Of a stretch of DNA of 64,000 nt, positions 37,347-51,600 are shown piece after piece (position 1 is the stretch's first letter; each line of letters opens with the position of its first letter). Source of the stretch: Luscinia megarhynchos (taxonomy: Eukaryota > Chordata > Aves > Passeriformes > Turdidae); assembly GCA_034336665.1 (NCBI GenBank), contig CM067566.1:30100330-30164329 (forward strand), in the 5' to 3' direction. The position numbers and the translations under genes were made by a program. The notes under the pieces are model-generated. The model had not been told where the DNA came from and did no database searches. It saw only the letters and a program-made list of their open reading frames with translations.

Positions 37347-40300
37347 TAATTTTTCCCTCCTTTTCTTTTTTTTCCTTTAGAAGAGCTGCAGTTTCATATC
37401 TGCACTACTATCACGTGCATCATGTTATGGTCTCCTGTTAGAGAAAAAAATTGGTTTGACTGTTGAACAAGTAAAAGAATGGAAAATATCCATCAAAGAA
37501 CAACTCTGGAGGACCTAGCCCAGTAGCAGTAGGAAATATGAGATATAATGATGATGAAATACTGAAAAACAGTCAGGACTCTTTTCTCACCCTGAAGAAT
37601 ATTATGTAGGTGAGTCCTGAGCCTTGAGACAACTAACACAATTCATTGAACAATTGGTGTTACTGATGTGCTTTTCTTGATGATCTGCAGCTCTGTATTT
37701 TTTGCATATTGTATTCTATTTCCTATTACAATGTTATATGAATAATTATGTATTATATACACTAATTGGGTCCTTAAAAATATGAGTCATCTGACCTAAA
37801 AGTCTCTTGTTTACAAAGAACTCTGCTTAGAAAGTCAAATGGAAAGGGTGAGGTACCATCAATCAAAAATCCAGACACATACATTCACATATGTGAATGT
37901 GTGATATTTTTAGACAAGTAAATGATCTTTAAATCATACATTATGTCGTGCTTTTCTGTGTTTCTTCACTCACACTTATCATTTGTAGAAAATATTTGAC
38001 TAGGCTTCATTAGGTACAATATTGAAGGGTCGACATGACAGCTTTGGATACTGCTTGTGAAATGAAGCAGAAGCTTCCTATTTGAAAGAAAAACACGATC
38101 AACACTATCAACTCACTGTTTCCTATCACTCCTTTGTGCCATCAAAAGGTTCAGAGGTTTTCTCAGTCTTGTGATCTGGTACATTCAAAGAAAATACAGG
38201 ATGTTTTGCATGCAATAAAGAGAATATTATTGACAAGACACGAGTATTTTATCCATGTTACCCTGAACTAGAGCTAGCATTCAGCTTCCAGCTAGAATCA
38301 AAATAAACCCTGGACCCAGAGAATTCATACTAACAATTCAAGTTTGTAATGCCTTGCTATATAGAAATGGATGGCTGCACGTTTAGGTTGTTTTATATGC
38401 ATCTGGTAGTCAATTTTCAAATCATGAGTTTCAAGCTGATGTATCAGAACCATCCATGCTACAGTGCCTAAGAGAAGGAAAAAATTGAAATTCTAGTTCA
38501 GTGCTGGGTAAACACTTCTGTGTGGCCTGACTCCAATATCAGCACTTCATTTTAATGATAACGACAGCTCTGGTGTTCATTCTAAAATCCTTAAATGTAC
38601 TTAACAACCTGTTTATGCTTGGAGAGCAGTGAGTTTATGAGGACAGCCAAATGAAACAGATAAGAGTATTATGTAAAACCATATTCTGAAATGTTTATTC
38701 TAGCAGTTAGTATGCATCTGGAGTAAATTTGTAGACCGTTATCCTCAGGTTTCATGCATTTTAAATAGAGGATATTTATTTTAATTCAGAAGCAGACAAT
38801 TATGTGGGAAACAGAAAGGTTTTGACAGAACAACCACAAATTAGGCATTGTTTGGAAAGGTATAGTCATCTTAGAATCATCATTCATGTATCTGAATTTT
38901 TCCTCCATGCAGGTTGTATGCTGTTTCAGCCATGGATCAGCAGCTGCAGCTATTAAAGCTTTATTTTCATACAGATATTAAACCTGTTTTTTTAACACAA
39001 TGCCATCATTTTCCCCCTTATCCAAAAAAACATTTTCTGCAATGAAATCAGGGAATCAGAATCTAACTTACACTGAATGTGCATGTGTGTAGCGAGGAAT
39101 TTATTTCTATTTTTGTCATCATTAGCACTCACAAAATGTCTATCACCGTTGCACTTGAAAATACTCTTTTTTAATGGCTAGCCATTATTAAAGGCACTGT
39201 CAGTTTGATTTCTATAGATGTGAAAATATTTTTACACAATTTCTGATAATTTTTTGCAATTTCATAAGGAAAATTATTTTTCTCTGTAAATGCTCTCCCC
39301 ATACAGTATATTTATTACATGTAGATTTAGTAGATATGAAAACTCTGCTCCTCTCAATACCAGTAAAATTGTAAAAAGTACCTATATTTTTATCAAAGAA
39401 CTTCATAAAGAGATGTAAGAACAGGGACTGGTAGCATTTTAAATACATTTTTTCTAGATTTAAATAATTTATTTGAGGAAAAAATAATTAAGTTAAATTA
39501 AATTAGTTCTTTGAAACTTTTTTTACTAAATCAGAACATTTCAGACAAGATTTTGAGATGAGTAAAGACTGATCTGTATCTTTTGACATAAACAGCAGAT
39601 TAAAAACCAGAAGTGTTTATAGGTAAAAATAAACCAGTCTCATTTTTCTCACTTCCATCACATTCTATCCACGCTTACTACTCTCATGTCTATAAATGTC
39701 CTTATAGAATAAACTAAAACCTTATTAGTGTTTTAAAGTTGAGTTAGAATATTATGCTCTTTATACCACTAATCTTTTGTCAATCTTTGCTGTCCTGAAG
39801 CAAGAAAAAGGAATTTTATTGACTAGATTTTTTTTCTACAGAAAACAGATTTATGACCTTCAATGAGGGCTCTGAGAAATCTAAAGAAAGTATAAATGCA
39901 GGTATGTTACCTGGAGCATATATTTTTTTCATGGTAAATATCATCAGGAAAACACTCAGATTAACTACACAAGCAGCCAGTAGAGAGGACCATGAGAGCA
40001 CAACTTTTGCTTCAAAACTTTTATTTTCCTATCACAAGAAAATTGTTTCAGGGCAAAATTCAACTTCTCTCCAACACTTTTTCTCTCTAAAGAACACAGC
40101 TTGATTCTGTGCTACAGAAGCTGTGACTTTTACCCCTAAGGCACAAAACAACTTTGATAAAGAAGAGAAAATATGAATACTTAAGGGACAGAACAACTAG
40201 TTCCCTTTCATTAAGAAACTGGCATGCATATAATGGAAATCTCCTGTGGATATGCACACATCTTCTTCTCAATGAAAAAATAGTGTGCAAGCCTCTTTGA

Positions 40301-42371
40301 ATGAGGAAAAGAATCAGAAAATATCACTGAGGGCAATGGGTAGCAGCTATGGCTCATCAGCCATCATTTATGACAAGACAGATTCAGAAATTTGTATCAG
40401 CCTGAATTTCTCTTCCAACTGTCAATACAGGATTGATGCTACAAACCACCCAACTGCTACAGTACTGAAAGGAAAGGAAAAAAAAGAGAAATTTACAGTC
40501 CTATACATACACCTTTAGCCTTCATTTGCAAATCAACTATAGATTTCAGTAAGGTTGCTGTTAAAATAAGATAGCACTGTGTGGGATTGAGAGCAGCTTA
40601 AACCATCCCAAGGCTAAAAGCAAACCCCAAGCCTCTTCAGAATAAAAAATGCTTAGTGAAATAGAATATGGAGTAGATTTTTATTTTAGTTACAGGTATA
40701 TACAATTTAAGAATTTGAATTACAAATCAACACCTAACCTTAAGGAAAATCACAGAGTGGAATTCTATAGACTGTATAAACAGATAGTCAGATGGGGGTT
40801 TTTATGCCAGACATTGTTATTTTCATAGTCTACTTGATTTAAATAATTAACATTCAGGTCTTCTTTTTAACAATTGCAGAGGGGGAATGTCAGCTAAGCA
40901 TAAAAGTTTCAAAAAGGTCTGGAAACCAAAGCTCTTTAATGTTCACTGTTTTCCAAATGTCACAGATTTTAGGACATCTTTTATGAACTCACAATATGTG
41001 TTCAAATTCAGCAAATCCTTTCCTCCATGAATAATTCCCTTGTTGCTTTCTGGAGACCTTGAATTACAAAACACGGTTGTCCACCTGGGGAAGCACCTGC
41101 TACAAAAACAATGAAGAATAACAAGGAAAAAAGAATTTGTATGCTGTTGTTGTCCTTTCCAAAAGAATAAAAATCCCCAGCTATTCACTAGTTACTTTAG
41201 AGATGAACTAGCCACTAAACCATCAGGGAAATTAATTATCCACTTGTAGGAATAAAGTTCAGGGGGAAAATGTACTACAGTATTTTCAGTGGTGAGACAA
41301 ATCTACCTGCTTCATTAAAGGAAAAATAAACTGTTTTCTAGGTATTATAATGATTGTATAGGATGGGATATTATCTTTCTACAATAAGCCTGGGGGGAAA
41401 TTCCTGGTTTTACCCAGAAGGTTCTTACTGTGATTTCCTCTTACCAACTATCTATAGTGGGGCAACAGTTCCATCCAAACATGGTTTCTTATGCAAACTA
41501 AAAGTAGAATCCCAAAGAACAAGGGAGCATCATACTGGTCTAGAGTATATTTACCTGCCCTGTTACTGAGAAAAACTCACTTGAGCACACAAGCCACAGA
41601 AGAAAAGAAATTAATTGGCAATTTAAGAGCAACAACTAAGAGAGCAAAACACCAGAGGAACTAAGCCTGGTGGAAATTACTGACATGAATCAAACATGAT
41701 TTGCAAGTACTTCTGTGACTTTAAACAAATTCTAGGAAATGAGACTGGTCCAAAGTTATTTCTCTAATTTTAATTTTCCTGGAACTAGCTTTGAATTCTT
41801 GAAATTAGGGCACACCTGAGGCATGAAAGGTCAAAATTGAAGGTAAGTGTATTTGTGCAGCATTACAATTTTGAAAGAACTATCTTTATCTACATTTTTG
41901 TAACATTAGAAATAAGTAGGTTACATTTAAACTATATTCAGAAAAAGCTTTCTAGGATTTTTCCAGTTTCTTCTAAGATTTATTTCCTGCAGTCTTTAGA
42001 CTTTCTTTTGAATTACTCAGAGAAAAAAAAACTGATTTAAATTATGAAAACAGGGAGCCACTAGACTGGCCTTTTCCCTTAAAAATCTCAACTTGTTCAC
42101 TGAGCTAGGAGAAACACTTTGAAGAGTGTAATTACTTGAGCCCTTGACTGCATTTGTAATTTCTTGGGCAAGCTTTTCAGTGTTTCTAAATAGTCATGAA
42201 CAGGTCTGCAACTTCAGCACCTGGCAATGTGCTTCCCTTAGACTTAGCAAAAATAGGTGTGCACTTAGAACAACATCCCATGGGGAGCTGTCCTGTGCTC
42301 CCACTCCCTCATTTCTGTGATGCAAGAAGGTTTATGGGCTAGGTAATTTGAAAACAGATAGTCTGAGGAGT
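37347..42371. other. Unique AT-rich non-coding sequence
   Basis: It starts with more pyrimidine-rich sequence (37347-37380). No gene is supported. A perfect 20-bp palindrome lies at 37881-37900. Overlapping frames at 39816-40518 have no recognised domain. Confidence 0.55.
37881..37900. other. Perfect 20-bp palindrome
   Basis: ACATTCACAT is followed at once by its reverse complement ATGTGAATGT. After one mismatched pair, two more bases pair on each side. Confidence 0.9.
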
Positions 42372-42398
42372 GGGCAGGGGGGTGGGTAGGGAGTGGGG
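42372..42398 (+). promoter_or_regulatory. Canonical G-quadruplex motif
   Basis: Five G runs of 3-6 bases (42372-42374, 42377-42382, 42384-42386, 42389-42391 and 42395-42398) are separated by loops of one to three bases. This fits the standard G3+N1-7 rule. It is the only tight motif of this type that I noticed. Whether it has a regulatory role is unknown. Confidence 0.8.
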
Positions 42399-42591
42399 AG
42401 GTAGAAAGGATGTGTGGCCTAAGGGTTTCTTTAGGGCTTTGTTTTATTTTTGCAGTAGGAATTACTGCTATTCCTCTCATCTTTCCCGAAGCAGTGTGAT
42501 TCCCCACATGGTATCCAGCTGCATAGTGCTGGGAAGGCCTTCAGAAAACAGGGCTTGTACCTGGAGATACAGTTTAGCAGGGGGGATGTAA
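42399..42591. other. Short GC-richer unique sequence
   Basis: No recognised gene. Frames on both strands (42265-42628) overlap each other and lack family motifs. Confidence 0.45.
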
Positions 42592-42667
42592 GGTGTACCT
42601 TCATTCCCTCAAAATACAGATCTGCCACTGGTGTACCTTCATTCCCTCAAAATACAGATCTGCCACT
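42592..42667. repeat. Perfect tandem duplication, period 38
   Basis: A 38-base unit beginning GGTGTACCTTCATTCCC occupies 42592-42629 and is repeated without a mismatch at 42630-42667. The identity suggests a recent event or an assembly artefact. Confidence 0.97.
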
Positions 42668-45600
42668 GCGTCTCTCTCCGTTTTCAAACCCCAGCATTCC
42701 TTTTCCCCCTCATCAAGCTTCAAGGTCTCATTGAGTTCTCCCAGTCTCCAAACTATCTGACTTTTCTGAGTCCACCTAGAGGCACTCTCCCATCTGAGCT
42801 CAGTTCTCTACTTCAGATCACTTACTTTCATAAAATTAATTCCTGCCAAGACATGGACTCGTAAGTTTTTCTTGACTTCTGGGATAATGGAATTTAAATT
42901 TGGTTACTGGGGACAGTAAGGTTTAGGCCCACTGTAGTTAGAGAATACCAAATAACACATTGCATTTGGGAGCAAAATAGTCACAATTAACTCAGCATGA
43001 GTAGGGATGCCCCAATAGTGAAACTGGAATTCATTAGACAGGAAAGAGGGGCCCTTTTCTTTGTGACTATCAGAGAAACTGAGCTACCAGGGAAGCAGAG
43101 TTTGTGGAAGTGATCTGTAAGGATGTGAGATGTCATCTCTCTGCCCAACAAAGCCAATTTTGCATCAGGTGGTATTAAACCTGGTAGTGGATCAGACCAT
43201 AAATCTTTATTTTAAATGTGTCATCTTCCTCTGAATATAAGACTATTTGCACCTCAATAAAATAAACCAAAGGCATGCTGAGCATAATGAGCTCCTAATA
43301 TTCTATTATTGTCTATTATTCATGAATCTGATACCACTAAGGGCAGTGAATATACAAACTCTTCTTAATAAACCTACCTAGGCTTTATAAACTGACAGCA
43401 TCCCCACTTTATGTCAGAAGTAACTAAGACACAAAACCTGAATCACAGCCAGAGGATTCATGTTATGGTCTATCAATTTGTCTACATGAAATGTTCTATC
43501 AAGTTCAGAGTTCTAAATTCAAAACACTGGACTAGTTGGCAAGCAGAATGTCTACACATGATTGTATTCAAGTAGCTGAGCCAAGACAGAGTTAATAGGA
43601 GCTGACAGCCTGAAAGCTAGCTAGTGTCAGCCTTATTCAGCTAAGTTTCTCTGAAATTCTTTAGGTAAACTCTCATGGATTTTCTCATTTGCCTAATATC
43701 TTTCTTTAAATATTCTGAGTACAAATTTTATGTGTTCTGTTAACTAATCTCTTTTTTGATTTATATCACCATGAAGAGGAAAGTACATGGTCTTGAACTT
43801 AATGGATGACTTTGCCTATTCAATAGGAACATGAAACAAGCCAAATTCTTTGCTGGTTTAGTTTTTTTCAGAGAGAAAAAAACAAAGAAGTAATAAAAAG
43901 AGAATCTAGTGCTCCAAATAAAATACTGTAAAACGAGCTTCAATCTCAATCATTGGAAAACATTGCTTACAGTACAGAACACAAAACATCCTGAAGTGAC
44001 CATCTATCATTGCTCCAGACTGCTAGAGGAAATAGAAATAAAATGAGAAAACAGCATGATTTTATTTAATTGCAACTCCAAGATGGTCTTACCACAACCA
44101 AAATAAGGCCAATGTGGTGGAATTTATAGATAGGTAATATTGAAAACATATTTTGAACCTCATTTGATGTCAAGGTACAAAAATCAGATTTCAGATCAAT
44201 GGTGTAATAAAATGGTACAAAGTAGCTGATGAAAGCTAACTTGGTTCCAACGCAGGAATTCATCATGATAAACATATCACTCATTTCCACATCTGTCATC
44301 CATTTTTAAAACCAATACATCATTTAAATATGCATTTAACTGTTCCTACAAGTTGTTACAGTGTTATGCATTGCACTGAAGGAGAACTTTTACAATAATT
44401 CACTTTTCTGAATTCCAAAGTATAAAAAATTAACTAGAAGGTTAAGTTATGCTCACTTAATTACTGTGCCCAAACACAACTTACAGTAAAACAACTGGCC
44501 TTTTTCTGGCTTGCATGTCTATCTTCCCTGGGCTTGAATTCACCTAATAGACCCTTATTTTATACAGGAATGAATGAATAGTTCAGATTAAAACCTGCCC
44601 AAGCAAGCAAAATAATGGAATCTGAGGACAGAATGCAGATATCTGTGAGCTGGGTTTGTCTGCTACTCAAATCCTGAGGGCAAGGCTGAGACTTGTTTCA
44701 TCCTAAGCACAGCTTGAGCCCTGCAGGGCATGGAAGGAATGTCCTTAATGAGAGCTAAAAAATGCCCAGTGGAATGGTCTTAAGGGTCTCTCCAAACCCC
44801 CCATGTGAAAACATCTACAAATTTTCGACTGATCTGCTGAGTTTTTCCTTCTTTTTGTGATAAAGTGGTTGGGGGACAGAGAAAGGGCTGTGGAGGAAAG
44901 CAAAAAGAGGCAGCAATGTTAAAAGACTCATACAATTTTCATCCTTGGTCATGCTGAAGGAAAGGCTGGCCAAGTCTAAAGGATCACAAGTCCCAGCAAA
45001 CATAATCAGATTCTGATTTCATTATTAAGCTTTGCACAACCTTGATAAGAGGGATTATGAGTCTTAGTGGTAAACTCACCTTATGGATCTTTATTTCAGA
45101 ATATTAATTCATTTACTCTAGTAAATGTTGACCTTTTGCTTCAATATATGTATATCTGAGAGAAGTTTCTAAGTTCTCCTAAACCTCATTCAGAATTGTG
45201 CTAAAACTTAAAAATGTTGTGATAGTGATTATAAAAGTGCTTATATATAGGCTTTAACATACATGCATAATAATTTGGCAATATACTAGTGGTAATTAAA
45301 TTATTTTTAATTTTGCTGTTATTGCGTTTTTAACTGTTTAGTGTGCCATTCTTATATTGGAATCATGAAGTCAGTCTAACATTGCAGACAGTATCCATCG
45401 CTGTAGGAGCTAGTGGAAAAAATCCTACAATCTCTCTAGTTGTTACAATAATGATGTTGGTTTCCTGTTCACTACAATGGTAATTAATGAAGAATTTGGC
45501 TGAACTGCACATACCAGCCAGCTAAGGTAATACTTTATGCACACATTTCACTGGAGCATAACATGCAATACAGGGCTTGTTTTCTTATTTCTTATTTTTA

Positions 45601-48600
45601 AAATCAATTAGGTCTCTAGACAAGTAAAATTTCAGGCTATGACTATTAGCACTTTGCTGAAGCTGTGTGTAATTTCATTAATTCTTCTGCTAGTGCTGTC
45701 CATCTGAGATAGTAAAAATTTCATTAGTCACTGCGTACACTTCATGCATAACAAATGAACAATCAATTAAACATGACTTTTTTTGTCTCATTTCCCCCTA
45801 AACTTTATTAATGTTCTACATGACATTTACTCTTCCCTTCAGATTTTTAGTAATTGTTGGTCTTTTAATACAATTCACCTTCTCCTAGCCCAGAAGAAGC
45901 TGACAAACTAAAAATTGAAATATTACCATGGTATTCTGAATGACTTCAAGCTTTGTGATATGTTTAGAGATTTAGGCATCTAGATTTTGTTTTTTTCTTT
46001 TATCTGGTTGCACAGTCACCAAAAACTTCTATTCAAAATGCTAACTTATATAACTGACTTATAGTTGAAACAACCATTAAAAAGGAGACAAGTAACAATT
46101 TTGACTGACTCTGGTTGAGAACTAACATGAGTCACTTTGGGTCTTTCTTTTCACATGAGCTCCTGCCTGATTTTTGTCTTGTGTTGAGCATTTCTATCTC
46201 TGCCGTACAGCAGAAAGGTGTCCTTCTTACCCACACTCAGCTCTTTTACCATGGCAGTGCATCTCTAGCCTCAGGGGAGAGCTCCAGGAAGAATATTCTT
46301 TTTTCACACCTGCAGATTGCTTGATATGGTTAAAAGATCTTTCACGCTTCAGCCTTCTATAGTGCAACACCAGAGACAGTAAAACACTGAGACTGGCTGA
46401 TCTGGAAATTAATACACTCCACTTCAACAGACCAATAGGTAATGTTGTATCATTCACATATTTATAAGGAGACTGGGAAAAGTGGAATTGAACACAGAGG
46501 TAGGAGATTCATGCCTTTTGAAACTCTGTGAGGTTTTTTTTTTAGTAAGTACACTATTAGCAAGTAAAGCTTCCAATTATTTTCAGTATCAGGCACCACA
46601 TGGATTTACAACAAACTAACCAGTCTCCAAAAGCATTTACCCATGGGATCTAATCAACCATCTTCTCAGAGAGCAGAAAAAACAAGAATGTACTAAGGGA
46701 AGGAAGATCCACTTACCATGGACTTATAACTACAAATGCTTAGTTAGAAACTTTTATAAACAAGTTCAAAGCACAACTGCTAGTGTGCAGAACAAATGAA
46801 ATAGATGTAATGCATATGAGCTTGAACAGTCTACCAGCAGAATTCACTCAAAATATTGAAATAATAGCTAAGGCTGCATAATGTTTGAGTTCAATCATGC
46901 ATATACATTTGCAGTACAACCAATGTAAGAGAGTGAAAGATACAAGCAAATCATCTCAGTGCAAAACATCTTTAAATTCTTTCCATGTAAATTGGTTTTT
47001 TGCCCTATGTACACTCTGGTTAAAGTTCCCTAGGCTGTAAAACTGGTCTTCATGAGCCACCTCCCATTTTTTAGAATAGGTCAAATACAAAATGTGCCTT
47101 GAATGAAAAAGAAAAAAAGTATGTGTTCATTTCACATCCCAGTTGAAAAACACAGGAAAAATGCCATATAAGGTTCTTCATATCATAAGGGGTTTTTTTT
47201 AAGGAGTTGATGGTAAGATTGCTCTGTGCATGCATATATTGTACCATTGTGATAACATTAGCAGCTCATTTAATTTTCAACTCTTCTAAACTGTAAATGC
47301 ACAGATTTGCAACAACAACTAAGGGGTCTGTGAACTATCCATCCAAAATCAAGCAACCCCACTTCACATAAAATGATTCCATTTACTTGTAATAGAAGGC
47401 ACATCTTGCTCAGCCATGGAGAAGCTCCCTCTTTCCTCTCCTTACTTCCCTTTACAAAATCTTGCCCTTCCACCCTCTGGTGGGAAAGTTTTGCCCAGGG
47501 GAACAGAACAATTGCCACACAGTAAGGTAGGTACTTGAGAAAACATCTGCCCCTTGCTGCTACTCAGCAAAGATAACAGAGGCTCCTTTGCTAGGGAACA
47601 AGGATTCTTCATGCAGAAAGACTATTTTCTAAGTGGAGATATGAGGGATGCTGTGTTGCAAGAGGCATTCAAATGTCTGGAGGGAAGTACTATTGGTAGA
47701 GGAGGTGCTTCTGGAAATTTAGCCTACCTGTTTTCAGTCTGACACTTGCTCAGATTCATTGTTATTCCATAAAACAGTAAGCAGAATACCTTTAAAGTCT
47801 GGTCCAGCAAAATTATTTGTGTATTATTTTAACCAGCTATATTATAAAACCTGCAAAGAAGAGGAGTCATCTTCAGCCTTCAGATCAAATATTTCCTTAG
47901 GGGTATTGAGTCCCATGACTGCAATTGCCAAAAGGAATGTGAATAATGCAACAGTTGGTTCACTTCTAAGTGCTTGTTTTTTATCAAGGGGACCAAATTT
48001 TAGTTCAGAATTTTCTTTCAGAAATTAACGAGGACTTCCTGTGAGCTGCTGCTAAGCACAGTTTCTATAACCACTGTCACCAACACTACTTTCTGGGAAG
48101 CTCTTTGAGTCACTGTCTAAAGAAAGAAAAAACAATTTTTTTATCCTATTCTGGTCTGATTAAAGATAACATGAAACACTTTCTAGTAGCAGTAATTTAT
48201 TTCAGGAAATGAGGAAGGGATAGTTCATTTACTAAATTTTTCTTTTCTGCTGAAATGAGGATGGGAAGAACATGCTGTCTATTTGAATATATTTCACATT
48301 TAAGGGAGAAGACATAAAAAGTTCATTATGTTAACCAAATAAAATGGCAAAAGTGGCACACTGCAACAGGAAAAGCCTGACAACTGACAGCCCTGAACTA
48401 TGCTGTCTGTTCTGCATTGGTTTAAACATACAGCTGGTAGATGGGATCAGGGAAAAGGAACACAGACTGTGTAGGTGATATAAAGGGTAACAATTCCTCA
48501 TCACAAGAAAGGTAATACAACAATGGAAATTTTGTTGTTCATATCTGAGAATAGTGGGAAGGGAGGTTTGAAACATCTAATCATAAAACTCGATGTAGTT

Positions 48601-48630
48601 AAAGATGCAAGCTATTCCCTACATGTTCGA
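42668..48630. other. Unique AT-rich non-coding sequence
   Basis: No gene or RNA gene is supported. A weak resemblance to a CR1 end lies near 44771-44802 but is too short to call. Small frames such as 46115-46457 on both strands are mutual shadows. Confidence 0.55.
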
Positions 48631-48660
48631 AATTCCCACTGACTTTGATAGGAACTTTGC
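48631..48660. repeat. Ancient dispersed motif, copy related to CCATTGACTTCAATGG
   Basis: Reads ATTCCCACTGACTTTGATAG and then GAACTTTGC. It resembles a word (CACTGACTTCAATGGGA) that I recall as frequent in bird and turtle genomes and probably part of an old repeat. The family is not identified. Confidence 0.35.
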
Positions 48661-51600
48661 ATGAGCAATGATGCAAGTCCAGACATGAATTTACACGCTT
48701 AAGGTAAACACAAGTGTGTGGGAAAGCTTTTGTTGCTCCTCACAAGGAAAAGCAGCCAGTGAATCAAAGTTCCCATATTTACTGTGAGCCTCCTCCCTGT
48801 TGTTAAAAGTCAGCTTACTCTGAAAGAAGTGTTTGGACATAGTTGCATTTCCCCTATCTCAGACCACCATCAATTTGTCCCAGTGAGGAAGGACACCACA
48901 TCTATAGCTCTTCCAATTACTTTGTAATGTGAGGTGAAATGAGAGCAATATTCGGTGGGTAATATAACTTCTTATGGCTCCTTTTATTCTACACTATTTT
49001 GCACAGTGTGAATACAAATTTAAAGTTATGGTCTCTAATATGCAGGTTTAATCAACCCTTAATCATTTTTATAAAATGTGGGGTTAGTAAAGTTTTAGCT
49101 GCATGTATTATATCAGTCCTAAAACCCAGTATAAAATGCAGTATCATTACTTCTTTCAGATGTAATAATTTTGGATGAAATAAAACTTCACATAGTGGGA
49201 AAAAGTATTCATACTTTTTTTCCATCTAGATTCTCACCCCAAAGGTACTTGGGGGCTGTTATTTTTGTTGTATTCCTCCAAAAATTAAATTGAAGATGCT
49301 CCAAACAGATCAAATTCAAATAATATATGTGTCTATGTATGTGATATTTAATTGCCCACTACAGGAAATTAAAATAGTTTTTTTCCAGATGGGAGAATTC
49401 CTATGCTATCCATATTCATACTGTGCCATTTGCTATAAGAGGTATTCTAGGATCCACAGACTATAGGGACAATAATTCCTTTGTACTCCCTAATCTTAGT
49501 TTTAAACCCTTTGGCAATAAATTTTATACATTGCATTTTAAGCTCTACATTTCTGATGGGAGGTTAAACATATCTATGTTTTTGTGATTAGTTCCTTCTT
49601 TTCTGTTCCCTTACTGATGCAAATGCTTTGTTTAGTTTATGACTCTGCTGTTAAATCATTCTTGTAGTACGATTCCCTATCTCTACAACTCCAGTTGACC
49701 TAGTCTCATCAGTAATTTTTCACACAGTTCACCTATTTGATCAATCCAGTTGAAAACATCTACCACTCAGGGTTGGAGCCAACCTGCTAAGTTATCTACC
49801 AAACATTTTCCAGAAAATCATGGTATTTTTTTTAAACATAGAAAACTGGTATGAGATTGTTGTGATATAATTCGTTAATTAGTAGCAGTGTGGTAATTTA
49901 TTAAATTTTCTTAAGGACAAACCAACCCTCTCCCTATCTTTCAAAGTTAATTTTTGGCAGAGGCAGACTGAAGTTTTAAGTGCAAAGAGGACCTCTGTAT
50001 AACAGCTACTGAGTCACATTATGAACACATCTTAGTGAAGAATAAATTGCTTTTTAATGAACAAGGGAAAGGGCTAATAAAAAAGGTGTAAGCAAACAGT
50101 TTTGAAAGATTCTGGTTGTAGATCTGTTAGCTGGAGCTTGGTTTGATGCTAGCCCAGGGTAGAACAGCTTGAAGTGATAATATTCTGCATGAACCTCAGC
50201 CGGATTCCCACATATAAAGTCACAAAACAGCAAAAAGACATAGCTGGGCCAACAGCATGTCACCTGTGAGAGTTAAAACCTCTGAGCTGGCTGCTTCTAC
50301 TTTATGCATTTTAGCTGTTGCTGAAGAAACCAGGGAAGGCCAAAAGCAGGCTGGTAACTATGATCATTAATGTTCCCTGACACTTTCCATTATAAAATGC
50401 TGATTTTAGTACTTTTCAATTTGCCAATTGGTAGACATTTGTGCTTAAATGTTCCTTAGTGTCTGCTCTGAGGTTGTTAAAATATGTGTTAGAATGCCTT
50501 TCTTGCCAAAACAATACAGTCATTTCTGAGAATGAGGCAAAAGATATGTTGTTTCACTCATGATAGAAAATCAAAGAGGCGGGACAGTGGGTGATAAGGA
50601 AATAAGTTATTTAAATAGCTAATATAATTTAAAGCTGCAGACTGATATTTGGCAGCTGGGGATAACAATGTGGGATGAAAACTGAAATTTGGCTTTCGTT
50701 GCCACTTTAAATTATAAGGCTTGGAAAAAAAATATTCAGGCTCAGCAAAGATTTCTCACGTCCTATGCAAAGAATATTAGTTAGGCAAGGAGTTGAGGGG
50801 TTCAGCTTATGGCTATGTAATATTTTTCTTATATATGCAGCTCTGTGATATTTTAAAGCCAGAGGCACAAGTAGATAAAGTGAACCAGTTCTGCTAAGTT
50901 CAGTAGTATTAACACCTACTTCAACCATGAAGTGGCAAAGGAGGAGTTTCAGGGAATAGCTGCAAAGAGAAACAAAGTCAAAGGGATCAAGCACTGGAGA
51001 CAACTCTATCATGTAAAAAGAGGATAAAAAGTAGGATTTTTATTGGGAATGTGTCAGGAATTTAAGGAATAAAGACTGTACTTGATGTGGTGTAGAAATG
51101 GGGCTTAGGTAAGAACCTAAATCATTGCAAGATGATAAGGTCAGCCAGTAAAGTCTTTGAAGAACTGGCAGGACAACCTGTGACAATAAAAATGTACTGT
51201 CTCATTGAAACTTAGAAAGGACCACAGCATTCCTGAACTACTCCATTACTATATTAGGTGAAATTATTAGTAGTCAGTAAAATGATTCAGTATTTCCACT
51301 CATTGATATCAGTATCCTTAATAAATGCGTGGGACACTTTTCTGGTGGCATATTGCATTTAGTCATGGTGAAAATCCAAATTTGGTAATACTTGAGTAAA
51401 GGTTTCTTGAGCAATCCTAATTGTACAATCCCTATGAGCATACACTAAGAAAAAACTATCATTACATAACACTATGCTTTTTTTCTTTCAGGAAGCACAC
51501 CTCAAAACAAGAGTGTACAGTACAGATGTTTGCTGTGGCCTGGATCCCCCCATTTACAGCAGAAACTGAAGCAAGAATGGTTGAAGCAAAGATGATGGGG

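Noticed and set aside
44771..44802. Short similarity to the CR1 3' end (GGTCTTAAGGGTCTCTCC)
   Set aside because: Only about 30 bases match, with no CR1 sequence upstream.
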